This document shows, piece by piece, positions 36,007 to 49,264 of a stretch of 64,000 bases of DNA. A program made the position numbers and the translations under genes. Numbering within the stretch: position 1 is the stretch's first letter; each line of letters opens with the position of its first letter. The stretch is from contig JAOVVO010000232.1 of the NCBI GenBank assembly GCA_028564675.1, positions 1 through 64,000 on the forward strand, in the 5' to 3' direction. The notes below the pieces were generated by a model. That model saw only the letters and a program-made list of their open reading frames with translations. It searched no databases and was not told the DNA's origin. Source of the stretch: Onchocerca lupi. Taxonomy: Eukaryota > Nematoda > Chromadorea > Rhabditida > Onchocercidae.

Positions 36007-39000
36007 ATTCAATTTTAATTTTTCCAACAAAATTTTACAATTGGAAAAAATTCGAGAAATGAGAAACCCAAAAATTTACTTAATAAGAAATGGAAATTTA
36101 GAGCTTACATATATATATATGGAACATAAGATTGTAACTGGTTCGTGGATTCATTCCATTTCTCGAAAACCGGAATCATTGAACTGGATAAGCAAAGAAG
36201 GAGGATAATTTTTTTTTTTTTTTTTTTTCAAAATTTTTCGGTAAACAAATTAATTTGGCTTAGAAGAAGAAAAAACAGTAGCAGAAAATAACATCATTTC
36301 TGATATTTTTCTACAATAAAAACAAATGAAGAAAGTTTCTTTTTTTTTTTTTTTTTTTTTTTATTCCAATTTCAATTTTGATTGAAAATAAATGAATTTA
36401 TTGCAAAAATTATTCGTTTTTCAATGTAGAAAAATAATTCATCTAATTTTTAAAAGAAATTTTTTTTTTTTATTTTGGCTCAAAAATTTTACTAAATGAA
36501 AGCAATTTAATTTATCCATCCATTTGCAATGCCTTGTTTTTTTGTCACAAACAATTTTAATTAATCATTAAGTTTTTCTTTATTTCAGCATACTTTAAAG
36601 ATCACCTAAGATCTAAAGGATGAATTTGATAATAAAATTTTTGAATTTTTATTTCTAGCCTTACTGTTTGAGAAAATAATTACATTGATTCATCCCAATT
36701 CATTTTTTTCATTTCATTTTTAAAATGCTGCCATTTTCATTCTCTTCATTTCAAATTATTTGTTTCCTCAAAATTTCGATTTTTTCCCTAAAATTGGAAT
36801 AATTTAATTGAATGATAGCTGTAATATTTCTTATCTTCCTGTATAAAAAAACGATTTATTCGAGTATTTCTCTTATTTTTTTTTCTATCATTTTTGCTAC
36901 ATTTCTTGGCATTTTTTTTTTTTGGATGAATTTTAAATTGGCTATATTTTAAAAAAAAAAGTTTTCTTTAAAGGAAGAAATGAAATGAATCCAAAACTAA
37001 GCAATCTACAAATAACAATTGATCAGATTGTAATATCGATAATTAATGCTTATTATGGATTTTGCTTCAGTTGTACTAATATTCCTTTTCTTTTTTTTTT
37101 ATTCCAATTCCAATTCCTATTCCTATTCCTTAAATTGAATAACATTCCTTTACCAGTAGCGATTAAACTATCTTTTTGTTTTTTTTTTACCAAAATAAAC
37201 AAATCTTAAATGTCGTGAAATGTCGTAGTAGAAGTGATGACAATAAATCTTCTTTATTCATCATTGTTTATTTGATTTTTTTCTTTTAAATTTTTTATAA
37301 CAGTAAAATTAATAGTACAGGTTAGAACAGGTATTTGAGGTAAAATAGTAGAAAAAAACTAAGATTGCTGTCTAGAAGAAAGCATAGAGGAAGTTTTGGA
37401 CAAGAATTTTTTAAAAGAATGATTAATAAATTGCAAATGAGAAAATATAAATTGATTTTAAGTATCAACAATTATTTCAAACTTGGCAAAAATTTTAGAA
37501 ATAAAATTTATGATTAATTGTTTTGATTTATTGAATGGAAGCATTTTTTTTTTTTTAACTTATACTCTTTATTTTCTTTATTTTCATATTAAAAAAAAAA
37601 AAAAAAGAAAAAAGGAAAACCTGAAAGAATCTTTCTTGCATTTAATTCAAAAAAAAAAAAAAAAAAAATCATTTTATAATAAATTAATATGACTTTAGTA
37701 AATTTTAGATGTATTTTGCTAATTTCAAGAGAAAAAAAAATCAAGAAATAAAATTCAATTTATTATAGAAATTATTTTTGTGAAACTATTTGGTGAGAAA
37801 AATTTGAAGTAAATCTAATATTCAGCGAAAAATGAAAAATAACAGATGGAAAATTTAGCATTTATTTAAATGACTAATAATCAAATTTTCAATCTTTATG
37901 AACCTATTTGGACAAATGATGAAGTTTTTGTAAGATTGCTAAATTCAAATTAATTCATTCTGATTAATTGATGTTTGAAGTTTTTTATGCAATTTTCAAG
38001 TTTCATTTTTCGCTCAAAGTTATTTTTTTGGAATCAAATTCAGTCGATGAGCAATGATTTCGGCTGTTTGTATCATCGATTTTTTTTTCTTTTTTTTTTT
38101 TTTTTTTTCTTGAATCTAAATCAAGATATTTTCAAAATGCATTGTTGAAGAGCAAATGGAAATGCACTAGATCGAATTCCTTCTAATTTCAATCTGAAAT
38201 ATTCGTAGAATTCACAGAAGACAATTCAGAAAACAATTTTCTGATAAGGCACAATTTTCAGGCAAAATAATTTGTAATTATATATGAAATTAATAATTTA
38301 ATTGTAATTGTATATGAAATTTATAATTTACTGATAAGAATTATATGCATTTTATTTTCATTGTTTTTCTTAAAATTTTTAAAAAAATTATTAAACGAAA
38401 AAAAGAAGTAATCTTTCTAAAATTGAATATTTCGAAATTTTAAGAAATTTAGACTAATCAGAAATATACTATCCAAAAGTTAAGCATTTTTTCTTTTTCT
38501 TTTAAAATTCGGTCAAATTTTCAATTTTTACAGTTTTCAAGGTTGATGCACAGGTAAAATTCATTCGCATAAATTTTCTGAATAATATTTAATTTCTATT
38601 TAATTATCGAATGATTGCGAAAAATTCTTCAAGAATTCTCGAAAGCTAGCAGGATTATTCTCAGAACAAACGAGATCAATGTTTTATCACAATGCAATCT
38701 TCAAAGAAATGATCGGAACGTGAAAGGTGATAAAAAGATTAGTGCACCGTAGAAATATTTGAAGAACCGAAAATTCTACATTTAATTCATCTATTATTGA
38801 AATTAAATAATTTTTTAGTTAAAATTTTTTAAAAAAAAAATCTGTAATTCAGAATCGATTTAGCTTCCGTAGAAAATATTTGATGATGAAGAAACTATAT
38901 TTTTATGCATTTCTTGTTATTTATTCAATTATTTAATATTTTGGAATAAATTTATGGCAAAAAAAGTTATGTTTTTAGTATTTTGTTGAATGAAAAATTA

Positions 39001-40688
39001 TTTGTTAAAAGATAAATAGGAAAAAAAATACTACAAAATATAGATTACAATATTTTTTGATTACAAAATATGGCTCGTTTTGGCTAAATTAGCAAATAAA
39101 CAGAAATGAGCCTGATAATGCTATCTGTGGTAATTGTTGTCGGAATAACCAAAATATTTTTATAGAATATGAGACATGAAAAAATCAAGAATGTTGATAT
39201 GGTACAAAGATCAAACTTTTGATCTTTGCTCTTTCATTAATATATTGTGCATTGTATTGTTGCTATGCGATATGGAGTAAACAAGTAAACAATTTTTTTT
39301 TTCTGTTCTGTTTCAACATGTTGTAAATTTTGGAATAATTAACAAGTAGAAAATAAGATTTCTTTTTGTTTAAAATTAACATTTGTTAATTAACTCTCTT
39401 TTGCACTAATAAGTTAACGATGTTGGAAAAGATTTGATAGGATTTAACATTAGTAGACAAACTGTTATCACGATGAAGAAATAATGATTCTTTGATTGAT
39501 CCTTAATCAGAATATTGATTAAAAAACAGAAACGATTTGAACAATCGCTCAAAGGAATTCGCAAAAAAAGATTCCAGGAAACAGTTCTGATTTAGAATGA
39601 AAAACAACCCAGCGATCGATTTTATTATTAATATTCCTGGATAATTCTTTTTCTTATAATTATAAAAAAGAATACATCAATGAACGAATCTTTATAACAA
39701 TTATTCATCTGTAATTCGTAAGCAAAATCGTAAAACTTTCATCGTAATTCTTGGTGAATAAATTGGATGATTTTTGGCTTAATTATATAGCATAATAGAT
39801 TTGTGTAATGAAAATGACAAATTACCTTCTTTAACACTTTTTAAATTGATAATATTCAAAATAATGGAACAAAAATTCAAAAAACAAGAAAACTCTGAAA
39901 TAATGATGAGATCAATTGACACTTTTTTTATTTTTATAAGCTATTACTGTTACATCTAATATAGAAAAAAAAAATTTTTTTTTCTTCAATCATTTATCAT
40001 TTTTATGTTTTTTATTTATTTTATTAAATTTTATTTGTTTGCAAAAATTTTTGCATAAAATTTTCAGAAAAATGAAAATTCTCTAGAATTTCCATCATAA
40101 ATCATTCAGGGATCAATTGTAATTTTCGAAAATTGTATAACGCATCAAAAAGATATAATTATTATTAAAGTTTTAAAGCATATAAAGAAATTACACAACA
40201 AATATAAGAAAAATGGCGGTTTTTTTTTTTTTTTTTTTTTTTGGCAAGTGGTTTGTAAAATGAGAAAGTAAATTTAGTATTTTAAGATCACAGTGTTACG
40301 GATTTAATCGAATGAAATATATTGAAGCAAGTTTAGTTTAGAATGGAAAAAAAAAAAAAAAGAATGAAATATTTCTGTTTCAAAACATTTTATTTTGCAT
40401 TTAATTAATCTTTGATTTGAGATTTTCAAATTTTTTAAATAAAAGAAAATATAGAAATTTTAATTAGCCTTATTCTTATTCTTGTTGATTCTATTGTTTC
40501 CAAAAAATTTTTTTAGATTTTATAAAAGTTTATCTCACTAATGAATTGCTTCAATTGAAACATGAAAGGAAAGATCAATTATAATGATTTTCAAACAATA
40601 TTGATTGAAGGGAATGATAAATTAATCAAAATTAATATTAATTAATTAAAATTAAGAAAATAACAGGAAAACAAATTGAAAAGAAATG
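36007..40688. other. Large intergenic stretch
   Basis: About 4.7 kb of very AT-rich sequence with many poly(T) and poly(A) runs (36210, 36340, 37090, 37600, 38090, 40220). No exon with credible splice signals could be supported. Its left end should hold the C_tripleX promoter; its right end follows the stop codon of the RING-like gene. Confidence 0.5.
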
Positions 40689-41608
40689 CTATACATCAGT
40701 AACGGTAAGACCACGTGGTAATACTAATGGTCCACCTGCTCTCAATTCTTCTTCCGAATAATTTAAAACTGAAGCGATTGGCAATGTTCCATCAACCTTG
40801 AGCATTGGTGATTTTCGTAATGGCGGTATTGGTTTAGCATTAGACGCTAAAAACGTAAAATTAGACGTGCAGCAACGTGAAGATTGATTTTTTCATTATC
40901 AAAGATATGTTGATTACATTCATTGAAAGCTTACATAGAAGTTACAAATGAAATCCAATTTTTCGCAAAATTTGAAAAACTAAAGTAAATTTGATTAAAA
41001 ATCAAAAATCACTGATCGAAATTATGGCTACATGCATCATTCTTGAGCAATTTAAATTTCTATTTAAATTTTAGCAAATTTAAATTTCCAACTAATTTCA
41101 ATTGTTAAAATAAATGAAAGAAATTTACTTGGAAGAGATCTGACAGTAGAAGTGGGATAAGCGTGCGTTGATTCGATATCGATTTCAGCAATTTTTAATT
41201 CTTGAAATATTGGACGTGACAATGAAGCAGATGAACATTGTTGATCTAAAGATTGTTCTTTGATCGCAGCTGATCTGATCGTGTCAAATGGCTCTGTTAT
41301 CTGATCAGTAAATTGTATTGGTATATCTTCTGTAAAATGAACACATTTGCGATATAAATAAAATAAATACATAAATAAAACAATGAAGGAAATTATTCAA
41401 ATATTTCGCAAGAGAAGGATTAAAAATAAAGCGAATTATTCAACTATTTCGCAAGAGAATGAGATTAAAAATGAAGTCGCTTTATGATAATAAAGAAAAG
41501 TAAATTCTTTGCAAAAATGATTGCAAACTTTTGAATAGTATTTGAAAAAATATAACAATATTATCTTTGATAATCATTTTTGTAAATAGTAATTAAGAAT
41601 TGATTTTT

Positions 41609-41651
<43 letters not shown>

Positions 41652-41869
41652 CATTATAAAAATTGTCATTTAATTTACGAGTGATAAAGATGGAGGAGAA
41701 TGGTAGTGCCAGATAAATTGTACCGGTAAACATCATTGGTAATCGTGATCCAACGATTATCGATGAAACAGATGGTGTACTCACTGATACACTATCCATC
41801 AATATTGCTTTACATTGACATTTTGGACAATTTGGATTTAAACATTCAGATAAATATTTTTGTAAACAT
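40689..41869 (-). CDS. 3' exons of a possible RING-type protein (partial, 5' exons not found)
   Basis: Three exons on the minus strand, 41869-41724, 41329-41129 and 40846-40689, join in phase and encode the last 168 residues or so. The first opens CLQKYLSECLNPNCPKCQC; the spacing of the Cys before LQK to CPKC (12 residues) fits the second half of a RING finger (C6, then C7-X2-C8). The rest (STPSVSSIIVG, EEELRAGGPLVLPRGLTVTD) is Ser/Pro-rich and not recognised. The first exon starts in phase 2 after ATTTCAG, so at least one 5' exon must exist further right, probably behind a long intron; I could not find it. An in-frame Met (MDSVSV) exists in this exon, so a shorter product starting there is possible. 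Coding status is well supported by phase; the RING idea is an inference from Cys spacing alone. Confidence 0.6.
41611..41652. repeat. (ATT)n microsatellite in an intron
   Basis: About 13 uninterrupted ATT units, 70 bases beyond the donor of the first RING-like exon (41723). Read on the minus strand it would give poly-Asn, but the splice site precedes it, so it is intronic. Confidence 0.95.
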
Positions 41870-42117
41870 CTGAAATAAATTTTCTCATTAAAAAAAAACA
41901 AAAAAAAAAATGAGTAATTCAATTATCATATGTGAATAAAATTTTTTTTCATTGAATATGAATAAAAAATATGCTCCATAAAATGCGAAAAATGAATCGT
42001 ATTTCATGCTAATTTATTTGCTTTGAATATTTAAAAGATAAATGAATTATTTGTTGAAAATCTTAGTATAAATATATTTCATAATAATTACGATATTTTA
42101 TTTTTATCACATTATTC

Positions 42118-42480
42118 ATCATTGTGAATGTAAAATGATTGTTACAATTTCTAATGTAATTCTCATTTTTGTTTGCGATTATCAGCGATTATCAAACTTG
42201 CAATTACCATGCTTCAATGGTAGATATTGCGGAGAATTAATTCACATGCAAATGCTTACGATTTTATAATCTAACTTCTGTACAATGTTGGGAATAAAAT
42301 GAATCATTGTGAATTTAAATTGATTGTTACGATTTCTAATGTAATTCTCATTTTTGTTTGCGATTATCAAGCTTGCGATTACCACCATGCTTCAATAGTA
42401 AATATTTGCGGAGAATTAATTCACATGCAAATGCTTACGATTTTATAATCTAGCTTATGTAAAATGTTGGAAATAAAATG
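42118..42480. repeat. Tandem duplication of about 180 bp
   Basis: Copy 1 is about 42118-42300 and copy 2 about 42302-42480. Both run atcattgtgaat, then attctcatttttgtttgcg, a variable tatcaa block, accatgcttcaat, and cggagaattaattcacatgc, ending with ttggaaataaaatg or close to it. They differ by point changes and a few short indels, including a small internal duplication (cgattatcag/cgattatcaa) in copy 1. Confidence 0.9.
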
Positions 42481-42772
42481 AAGAAATGTTCTACTGTAAA
42501 AGAATTGCTATTGAAAAAAAAAAAAAGGAATTTTCACTCAGTACTGATTTGGCGAGCTGTACTCCTTCAATTTTTTTTTTTTTTTTTTTTTTTTCATCCT
42601 TTATCAATCAATCTTCCTACAAATATCTCGGACTATCAACAATCAAGAAGTAATATTTTATATTCCAACTGTTAAGCGATATTCTTATCTACTATCACTA
42701 ACTCTTTTGATATCGATCAACTCTTTATCAAAGATATTATTCTTTGAATAATTATTATCTATAACAGCTAAC

Positions 42773-42811
<39 letters not shown>

Positions 42812-43431
42812 TTCTTCACAATACTATTTACAATTTAAAAATTTTTTTTTTAAACGATTAAATTTTGAAAACTTTGAATTTTTAAATTCTAATTTTCATT
42901 TTTAATTTCACATTTATATCCAAAAGTTGAAGTGTTAGAAATATATTGATAGTTCGTTATATTTTAAAAAATTTTTGAAGAATTTTCATTTTTTCATTTT
43001 TTTTTGTTTTTTTTTTTGCATTCTTCGAAATTACGAACTTTTAAATTCTAATTCATAATTTTTCAATTTTAAATGTTTAAAAAATGTTTAAACACTAAAA
43101 CATAACAACAGTTGTTACAATTTGAAAATTTTTTAAATTTTAAAGTTTTTTTTTTTCACACTCTTTGTGTAATCTTAAAATTTTAAATTCTAATTCTTGT
43201 TTTTTTTTTTTTTTTTTTTTAATTTCAAATGATTTTCTTTTCAAATTTTTTGCAATAAATTTAAACTTGCCAAGGTTGCAAAAATTGAAAATAATCTTGA
43301 AGTGTAATTTTAAAAAAGTGAAATTTTAAAAGTATTGTTCGGCATTTTTCCTTTTCAAAGAATCGTTAAACTGGTAAATTTATGAAATGAAATGGCGCCA
43401 ACCGTAAATATTCTTTCGTAAATATCCTCTC

Positions 43432-43460
43432 CTTCTTTCTCTCTCTCTCTCTCTCTCTCT
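43432..43460. repeat. (CT)n microsatellite
   Basis: About a dozen consecutive CT units. The frame that reads through it on the minus strand gives RERERE and is not considered coding. Confidence 0.95.
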
Positions 43461-45535
43461 GTAAAATTTTTGTGTAATTCAAGTCATTCTTCCGGATTAG
43501 CTTTTTTTTTTCCTGTTTTCTTGAAAGAAAAACAACAATTGGTCTTATTTGGATCATTTCATCCGATTTAGCTTCTGATTATCCGGAAAATTCGTTCATA
43601 GAACGAAAAAAAAAAAATTGAAATTGAAAAAAGTAAATTATAGCTTAGAAAATACATCTGAGCATATCTGATTCTATTCTATAAATTAAATATCATCATT
43701 TTACATTATTTAAATAATATCATTTGATAATCTTTTTTCTCCTTTTTTTAAATGGTGTAAAAAATTCAAACAAAAAGTTCGAAAAATTTAAATTTTTTTT
43801 GTCATTTTGCTCATCTGCTCAAATTACCAAAGAAATTTTTAAACGAATACTCAGATTACAATTTTTATGCTATAATTTTCCGTTGTGAGCTTTTTTTCTT
43901 TTTTTTTAAGGAATTCTTTAGTCTATTATGCTAAAAAATCTTCATTTTAAAATTGTCCTCATTTCAAATTTTCAAAAAAAAAAAAAAAAAAAAATGTCAT
44001 TCACCTCATATGCACTTATCATTTTATTGCTTTCAAATCACATAGTTTTACTATCTTTGATTGCATTAAATAAAAATTTTTCAATATTTTTTCTCTAATC
44101 AGAAGAAATAAAATCACAAAAAATAGATTTGCAATGTTTTTTATTAATAAAATAAGAAGTATTGAATTTTAATAATTACAAAAGTTTAATACATAAATTT
44201 CAAAAGCAAAAAATATTCTCTCATTTTTAATTATTTTATTTTAATTTTTTTTGAGATCAAAAAAATAAAAAAACCGTTTAAATTTTAACTTCTATTTTTA
44301 GATTTGCAAAAAAAAAAAGAGAATTAAAAATAATCAATATTCATTGTATTGAAGTTTTTTTTTCCTTTGTATATTTGAAAATATCTTTTATCAATATTCT
44401 AATAAGTACTTTTTTTTTCTAAATATGCAAAACAAAAAAATAAGGCAAAATATTCCCTATTTTTATAGCACAAGCATTTTATTCTGTAATTGAATTAAAT
44501 TAAAAAATGCTATTTGTCTGATGGAAAGCAGAGTGAAAGGTAAAAAGATGAAATAAAAAGCGAAATGAAAAGAAAAATCATTTTTAATTTTGAAGAAATT
44601 TTTTAATAGAATGAAAGAAATAAATTGAAAGTTTTATCAAGAGTTTTGATGGATGTAGAAAAATGAAATAAAAAAAAAAAAAAAAAAAAAAAAACTAATG
44701 ATGTTATGTGTGAAGCATAAGTTGAACGATTATTCATTATTTACACTTTTTTTTTTTTTAACATTTTTTGAAGCAAATGAAAGAAAGAGAAGAATTTAAA
44801 AATATGTAAAAATCTTAAATTTGAAAATTTCATCCTTTTCTGATGAATCACATTAAATGACATATCAAATGCCATATGGTATTAAATCAAATGGAAAAAA
44901 AGAGTAATGAATAGTGGTAAAATTAGTATATTGATTTTTATGCAGGTAAAAAAAAATTTTGCGAGACTGAAAATTTTTTTTTTTTTGATTCGTAGCTTTC
45001 CGTATTTGATAGATTTTTAATATGCATAAATTAAAAATTTTAACTGGAAATTTAAGTTTTTGCTTAGCTTTTATTAATTTTTTTTTTCTCTAGAAACTTT
45101 TTAAACTTTTCTTTTCATCCTTTCTTTTAGATTAAAAAGAAAAAATGGGATTGTTCCATTTTTTTTTCAGGAATATGCTTGATAATTGCTCAATCATTTT
45201 TTGATTTCTTCGTCGTAACATTCCAATCTTTCTTCATTTTTTTTTTTTCGTTTGCAATAAGAAGAATATTTGTTTTCAAATTTTTGTCAGAAAACATTTT
45301 TTTTCTTTTCTATTTTAAGATATTAAAATCTGATAACTTCTTTTGTCACGAAAATGTCATCTATGACAAACTTACGAGAAATATAAACGATATAGCCTTA
45401 GGGAAGAAATATTTTTATTATTAGAGAATAACATTTTCAAATGAATATAATTAGTCAATTTTCAAATTCTTCAATCATATCACTTAGATTTATCCATTTA
45501 TCATTGTTTGCATTGATGATATTTGTTACTTATAA

Positions 45536-45842
45536 TTGAATAGAATTATTATACGTAATTTTTATGTGTCTAAATAGAATTATTCATGCGTATAACAGAA
45601 TTACTTGCAAATATAACAGAATTATCATTTAAATTTATAATAAAATTACTTGTAAGTATCATAGAATTGCTTACAGCCAAAATAAAATTATTTATGTACA
45701 CAATAGAATTACTTATACCTGTAATAGAATTATTTATACATAGAACAGAATTACAGGTATAACAGGGTTATGTGTAATAAAATCATTTATAACAGAATTA
45801 TTTATAGGTACAGTAGAATTATTTATGCCTGTAACAGAAAAT
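45536..45842. repeat. Degenerate minisatellite with tagaattattta-like units
   Basis: At least ten related units of about 25-35 bases, variants of taacagaattacttataca or atagaattatttatacctg, occur in a row. Unit length and sequence vary, so the array is old or decaying. No function is apparent. Confidence 0.8.
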
Positions 45843-45957
45843 GTTTCAATTTTTCCTCTCTTTTTTTTAGTGTAAAAATTAAACATTATAAAGAAGCACA
45901 TGTCAATATAAATGAAAATCTAAATGCTCGTTTGTTCGAAATCTTAAATCTCCGAAA

Positions 45958-46076
45958 ATTTTTAAATACGCGCCAATTTTTATGCAACGTTGCATCAAAA
46001 TGTCAAATCAATCGGTGAAGAACTTGAAATGTTGTGTGAAAATGAAAAACGAACATTTATATTTTTATAAATAATA
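45958..46076 (+). repeat. Dispersed repeat copy 5
   Basis: Core only: aaatacgcgccaatttttat, gcaacgttgcatcaaaatg, atcggtgaagaacttgaaat, acatttatatttttataa. The 3' end is more diverged than in copies 2-4. Confidence 0.75.
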
Positions 46077-47965
46077 GTTAATAGTTGCTGAGAGAAATGA
46101 AAACAAAAAAAGGAAATAATTTGAAAGAAATATGTAAAATATGCAAGTAACACATAAACATGCACAAATGGTACAATTTAAATTATTTTCAAATAAGTTT
46201 AGAAAAATATAAACCGTATATATTTATATATTTTTTTTAAACCTTTAAAGTCTTTCATTTTTTCATCTTACTGCTAACAATTATCGATCATGATTTCCAT
46301 GCTTCAACAATTTTTTGAATTTTTTTGAAATGATAAAATGCAAGGATAAAACAAAAAGAAAAATTAGTATGATTTTATATTTAAAAAGCAAAAAAAAAAA
46401 AAAAAAAAAAAAGATTTGAAAAGAGAGAGAGAAGAATTAAAAAAGAGGAAAGATTAGAAATGTGTATCGAAAAAACAATAAAATGAGTAAATTAAAAGAA
46501 ATATATACATATATAAAATTGATTTCTTGACCTTTCCTTAAAGTATTATTAATACTCCGGCGAATTGATGAAAATTGAAAAATTTTGTTTTCTCAAATTG
46601 AAAACTTTAAAATATTAATATTTATATTTGATATAATTTTATAAAATGAATGGTTGAGGTTATTATTTGGAATTATTAAGAATATATGAACGAAATAAAA
46701 GTAAATATTTATCTTGTTCTTCTCTCTATTTATTCTAATTTATTTGTTGTTGAGAATTCAAAGATAGAAGAAAAGATAAGATTATTTCATAATAACTTGT
46801 TCTAAAAATGGAAATTTTCCCTTATTGTAATTGGAAATGAATAATCCATATTTCACAAATTTACAAAGAAATCCATACTTTTTCATATAAACAAATTTTC
46901 TCGGGACAAAGCTTGAAGATTTTTGAAAATCTTAGAAATTTGAATTAAGATTTAAAAAAATGCATATTTGGTCATTCAGAATTGAATAGTCTCGTCACAA
47001 ATTTGCAATTTTAATTCAATCCAAATTTCAAATTGATTTCTATTTTTTTCCGAATTCTTCGGTAGTCTTTTTTGAACTTTAAATTTTACCAAATTTTCGA
47101 AATCTTTTTTAAATTTCATTTTTTCAGTTTTGAATTCTGTCCAAATTTCGATTTGTTTTTTTCTTTTTTTTTTTTATTTTTTGAATTCTCAGATAAATGT
47201 TTATTTTCAACTTTAAGTCGAACAGAGTTTTTAAAATCTTCCTGCCTGAGATTCTCTTTTTTCATCCTTAAATTCTATTAAAAATTTGATATTTCTATTC
47301 TGATATAATAAGATGAAATTTTCTTTCTGAAAAAATTTATTATTTCAAAATGGATGAGAGCATGAGATTTGCTAAATTATATCAACTTGAAAGCACTTTT
47401 GAAAATAATATATATGAAGAAAAATGATTAAACAAGACGGAAATATGAGTTTTTCTGTTTTCTTTTTTGTCTAGGCTGCTCGTATTTTATAAGCCTTACA
47501 TATTTGACTTAGCCTAAGGCCTTTTTTCACATATACAAGCCTAGGAATGCTTAAAACTTAGAATAGTCGACCAACTGAGAATAATATTCCCAAAAAAAAA
47601 AAAGAGGAAATTGAATAAATAATTAAGGAAGCGCAAGAAGCACTTTTATCTCCTTTTTTTTTTTTTTGGCTTCTCTCATATCTTTAAAATGCCATCTATT
47701 TAAATTGGATTGAATACAATATTTTTTAAAATATTCAATTCAAATTATTTATTATTTCAGTATTTAATTATACGATATAATTATTATATCATATCAAATT
47801 ATGAAAATTTTAAAATTTTCTAAAAATAAAAAAAAAAAGTAATTACATTGCTCATTTTCCCTTCCTCTTTTTCTCTTTTTTTTTTTTTTGTTTTAGCCAA
47901 GAAATTTTATAGCTTTCAGCAATACTAAGCCAAAAAGCAATTGAATTTTTTTTTTTGGATGCACT

Positions 47966-48082
47966 TCTATAATGCGCGCAAGCATGCAGATACATGCATG
48001 CATAAATGATGAATGCATGCAGCATGAATATATCAATAAATTTACTCATTTAAAATATGCAAAATGCATGCATGCAACAAGC
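47966..48082. repeat. Cluster of GCATGC/ATGCATGC palindromes
   Basis: In about 115 bases there are at least six GCATGC-containing words (gcaagcatgcag, acatgcatgcat, gaatgcatgcag, aaatgcatgcatgcaac). This is far above chance in such AT-rich DNA. No gene context is evident. Confidence 0.7.
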
Positions 48083-48670
48083 AGTTGTTCAATTTACAAT
48101 GATTTTTGCATTTTTTTTTTTTTTTCAAACATTTGCTTCTCAAATAATTTTTGCAAATTTATGTTAAAAAGGAGCAAAAATAAAAGAAATTTTTTTTTTT
48201 TTAAAGCAGCAAAAAAAATGAAAACTTTTTTCTTGAAATCATTACCGAAAAAAAATCTAGAAAATAAAAAATCGAGACAAGATATGATGGGAAAGGAAAT
48301 CTTTTCTAATTACAAAATTACCGAATTTCAATCAATCCATGCTTAACTTCAATCGTATGCAAAGTAATTATAGAAAGAGAAGTTGCACACTCATATTTAA
48401 TTTTAAATTTAAATTCAAATATGGAACAATTCGAATTTTCTTCAAGAAATCTCAAAAAACTAATTTGAGAAAAATTCCTCCAATTCTTAGGAATTTAGAA
48501 AATCAGAAATGATAGAAAACATGAAATCAGAAAACAATATCGTTTCAAAATATTATCTCTGATGTTCGACATACTAAAACAAAAAAATTTGATTTTGCAA
48601 CTCTTTCCGGATGAAATTTAGAATTAGAAAAGATTTAATTGGGAATTTTAATCTATCAATGAAATTCTGT

Positions 48671-48757
48671 ATCAATAAATCAACCAATTAAATCTAGTAA
48701 TCAATAAATCAACCAATTAAATCTAGTAATCAATAAATCAACCAATTAAATCTATTA
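48671..48757. repeat. 29-bp tandem repeat, three copies
   Basis: Copies at 671-699, 700-728 and 729-757 (plus 48000). Each starts atcaataaatcaaccaatta; copy 3 differs only near its end (ctatta instead of ctagta). Confidence 0.95.
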
Positions 48758-49229
48758 ATAGTTAAAATAATGAATACAATACTTGTTTAAATTATTCAAT
48801 TTCCTATTAAAATTTTTAAATAGTACGAAATTTTAAATTTAATCAAGATACATATCAAAGTATTAAAGTTATCGATTCCATCATTTCGTTATTATATAAT
48901 ATTTGCGTTTGAAAATTAAAGATAAAATATTAGTTCCTTTCTTCTTGTGAATGAAAATAATTGAAAATAATTATGCAAATTAGTGAAATTTTCATTAATT
49001 CTAAATTATACAATTATATAATTAACTAATTTATCAAACTTTTCAATTTAATTCATTTTAATGATTCTTAAAAATTATATATCATATTATGAGAAAAAAC
49101 AATCAAACAATCCATTAGTTATTAAAACGGATTTCTAATTAATTCAAATTATACGGATTCATTTTTACAATTTTTACAAACATTACATTCTCTAAATTTT
49201 TTCTAAAATTTAAAATTCCCTTTCTTTTT

Positions 49230-49264
<35 letters not shown>

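Noticed and set aside
41593..41723. Poly-Asn extension of the RING-like exon through the ATT microsatellite
   Set aside because: A GGTACAA donor at 41723 joins in phase to the exon at 41329; the Asn run is an intronic simple repeat.
47972..48346. 124-codon plus-strand frame with several Met-His and Cys-Met words
   Set aside because: Its start is made of the GCATGC cluster and its middle of poly(T); there are no splice or domain signals, and the Cys are not spaced as in the C_tripleX protein.
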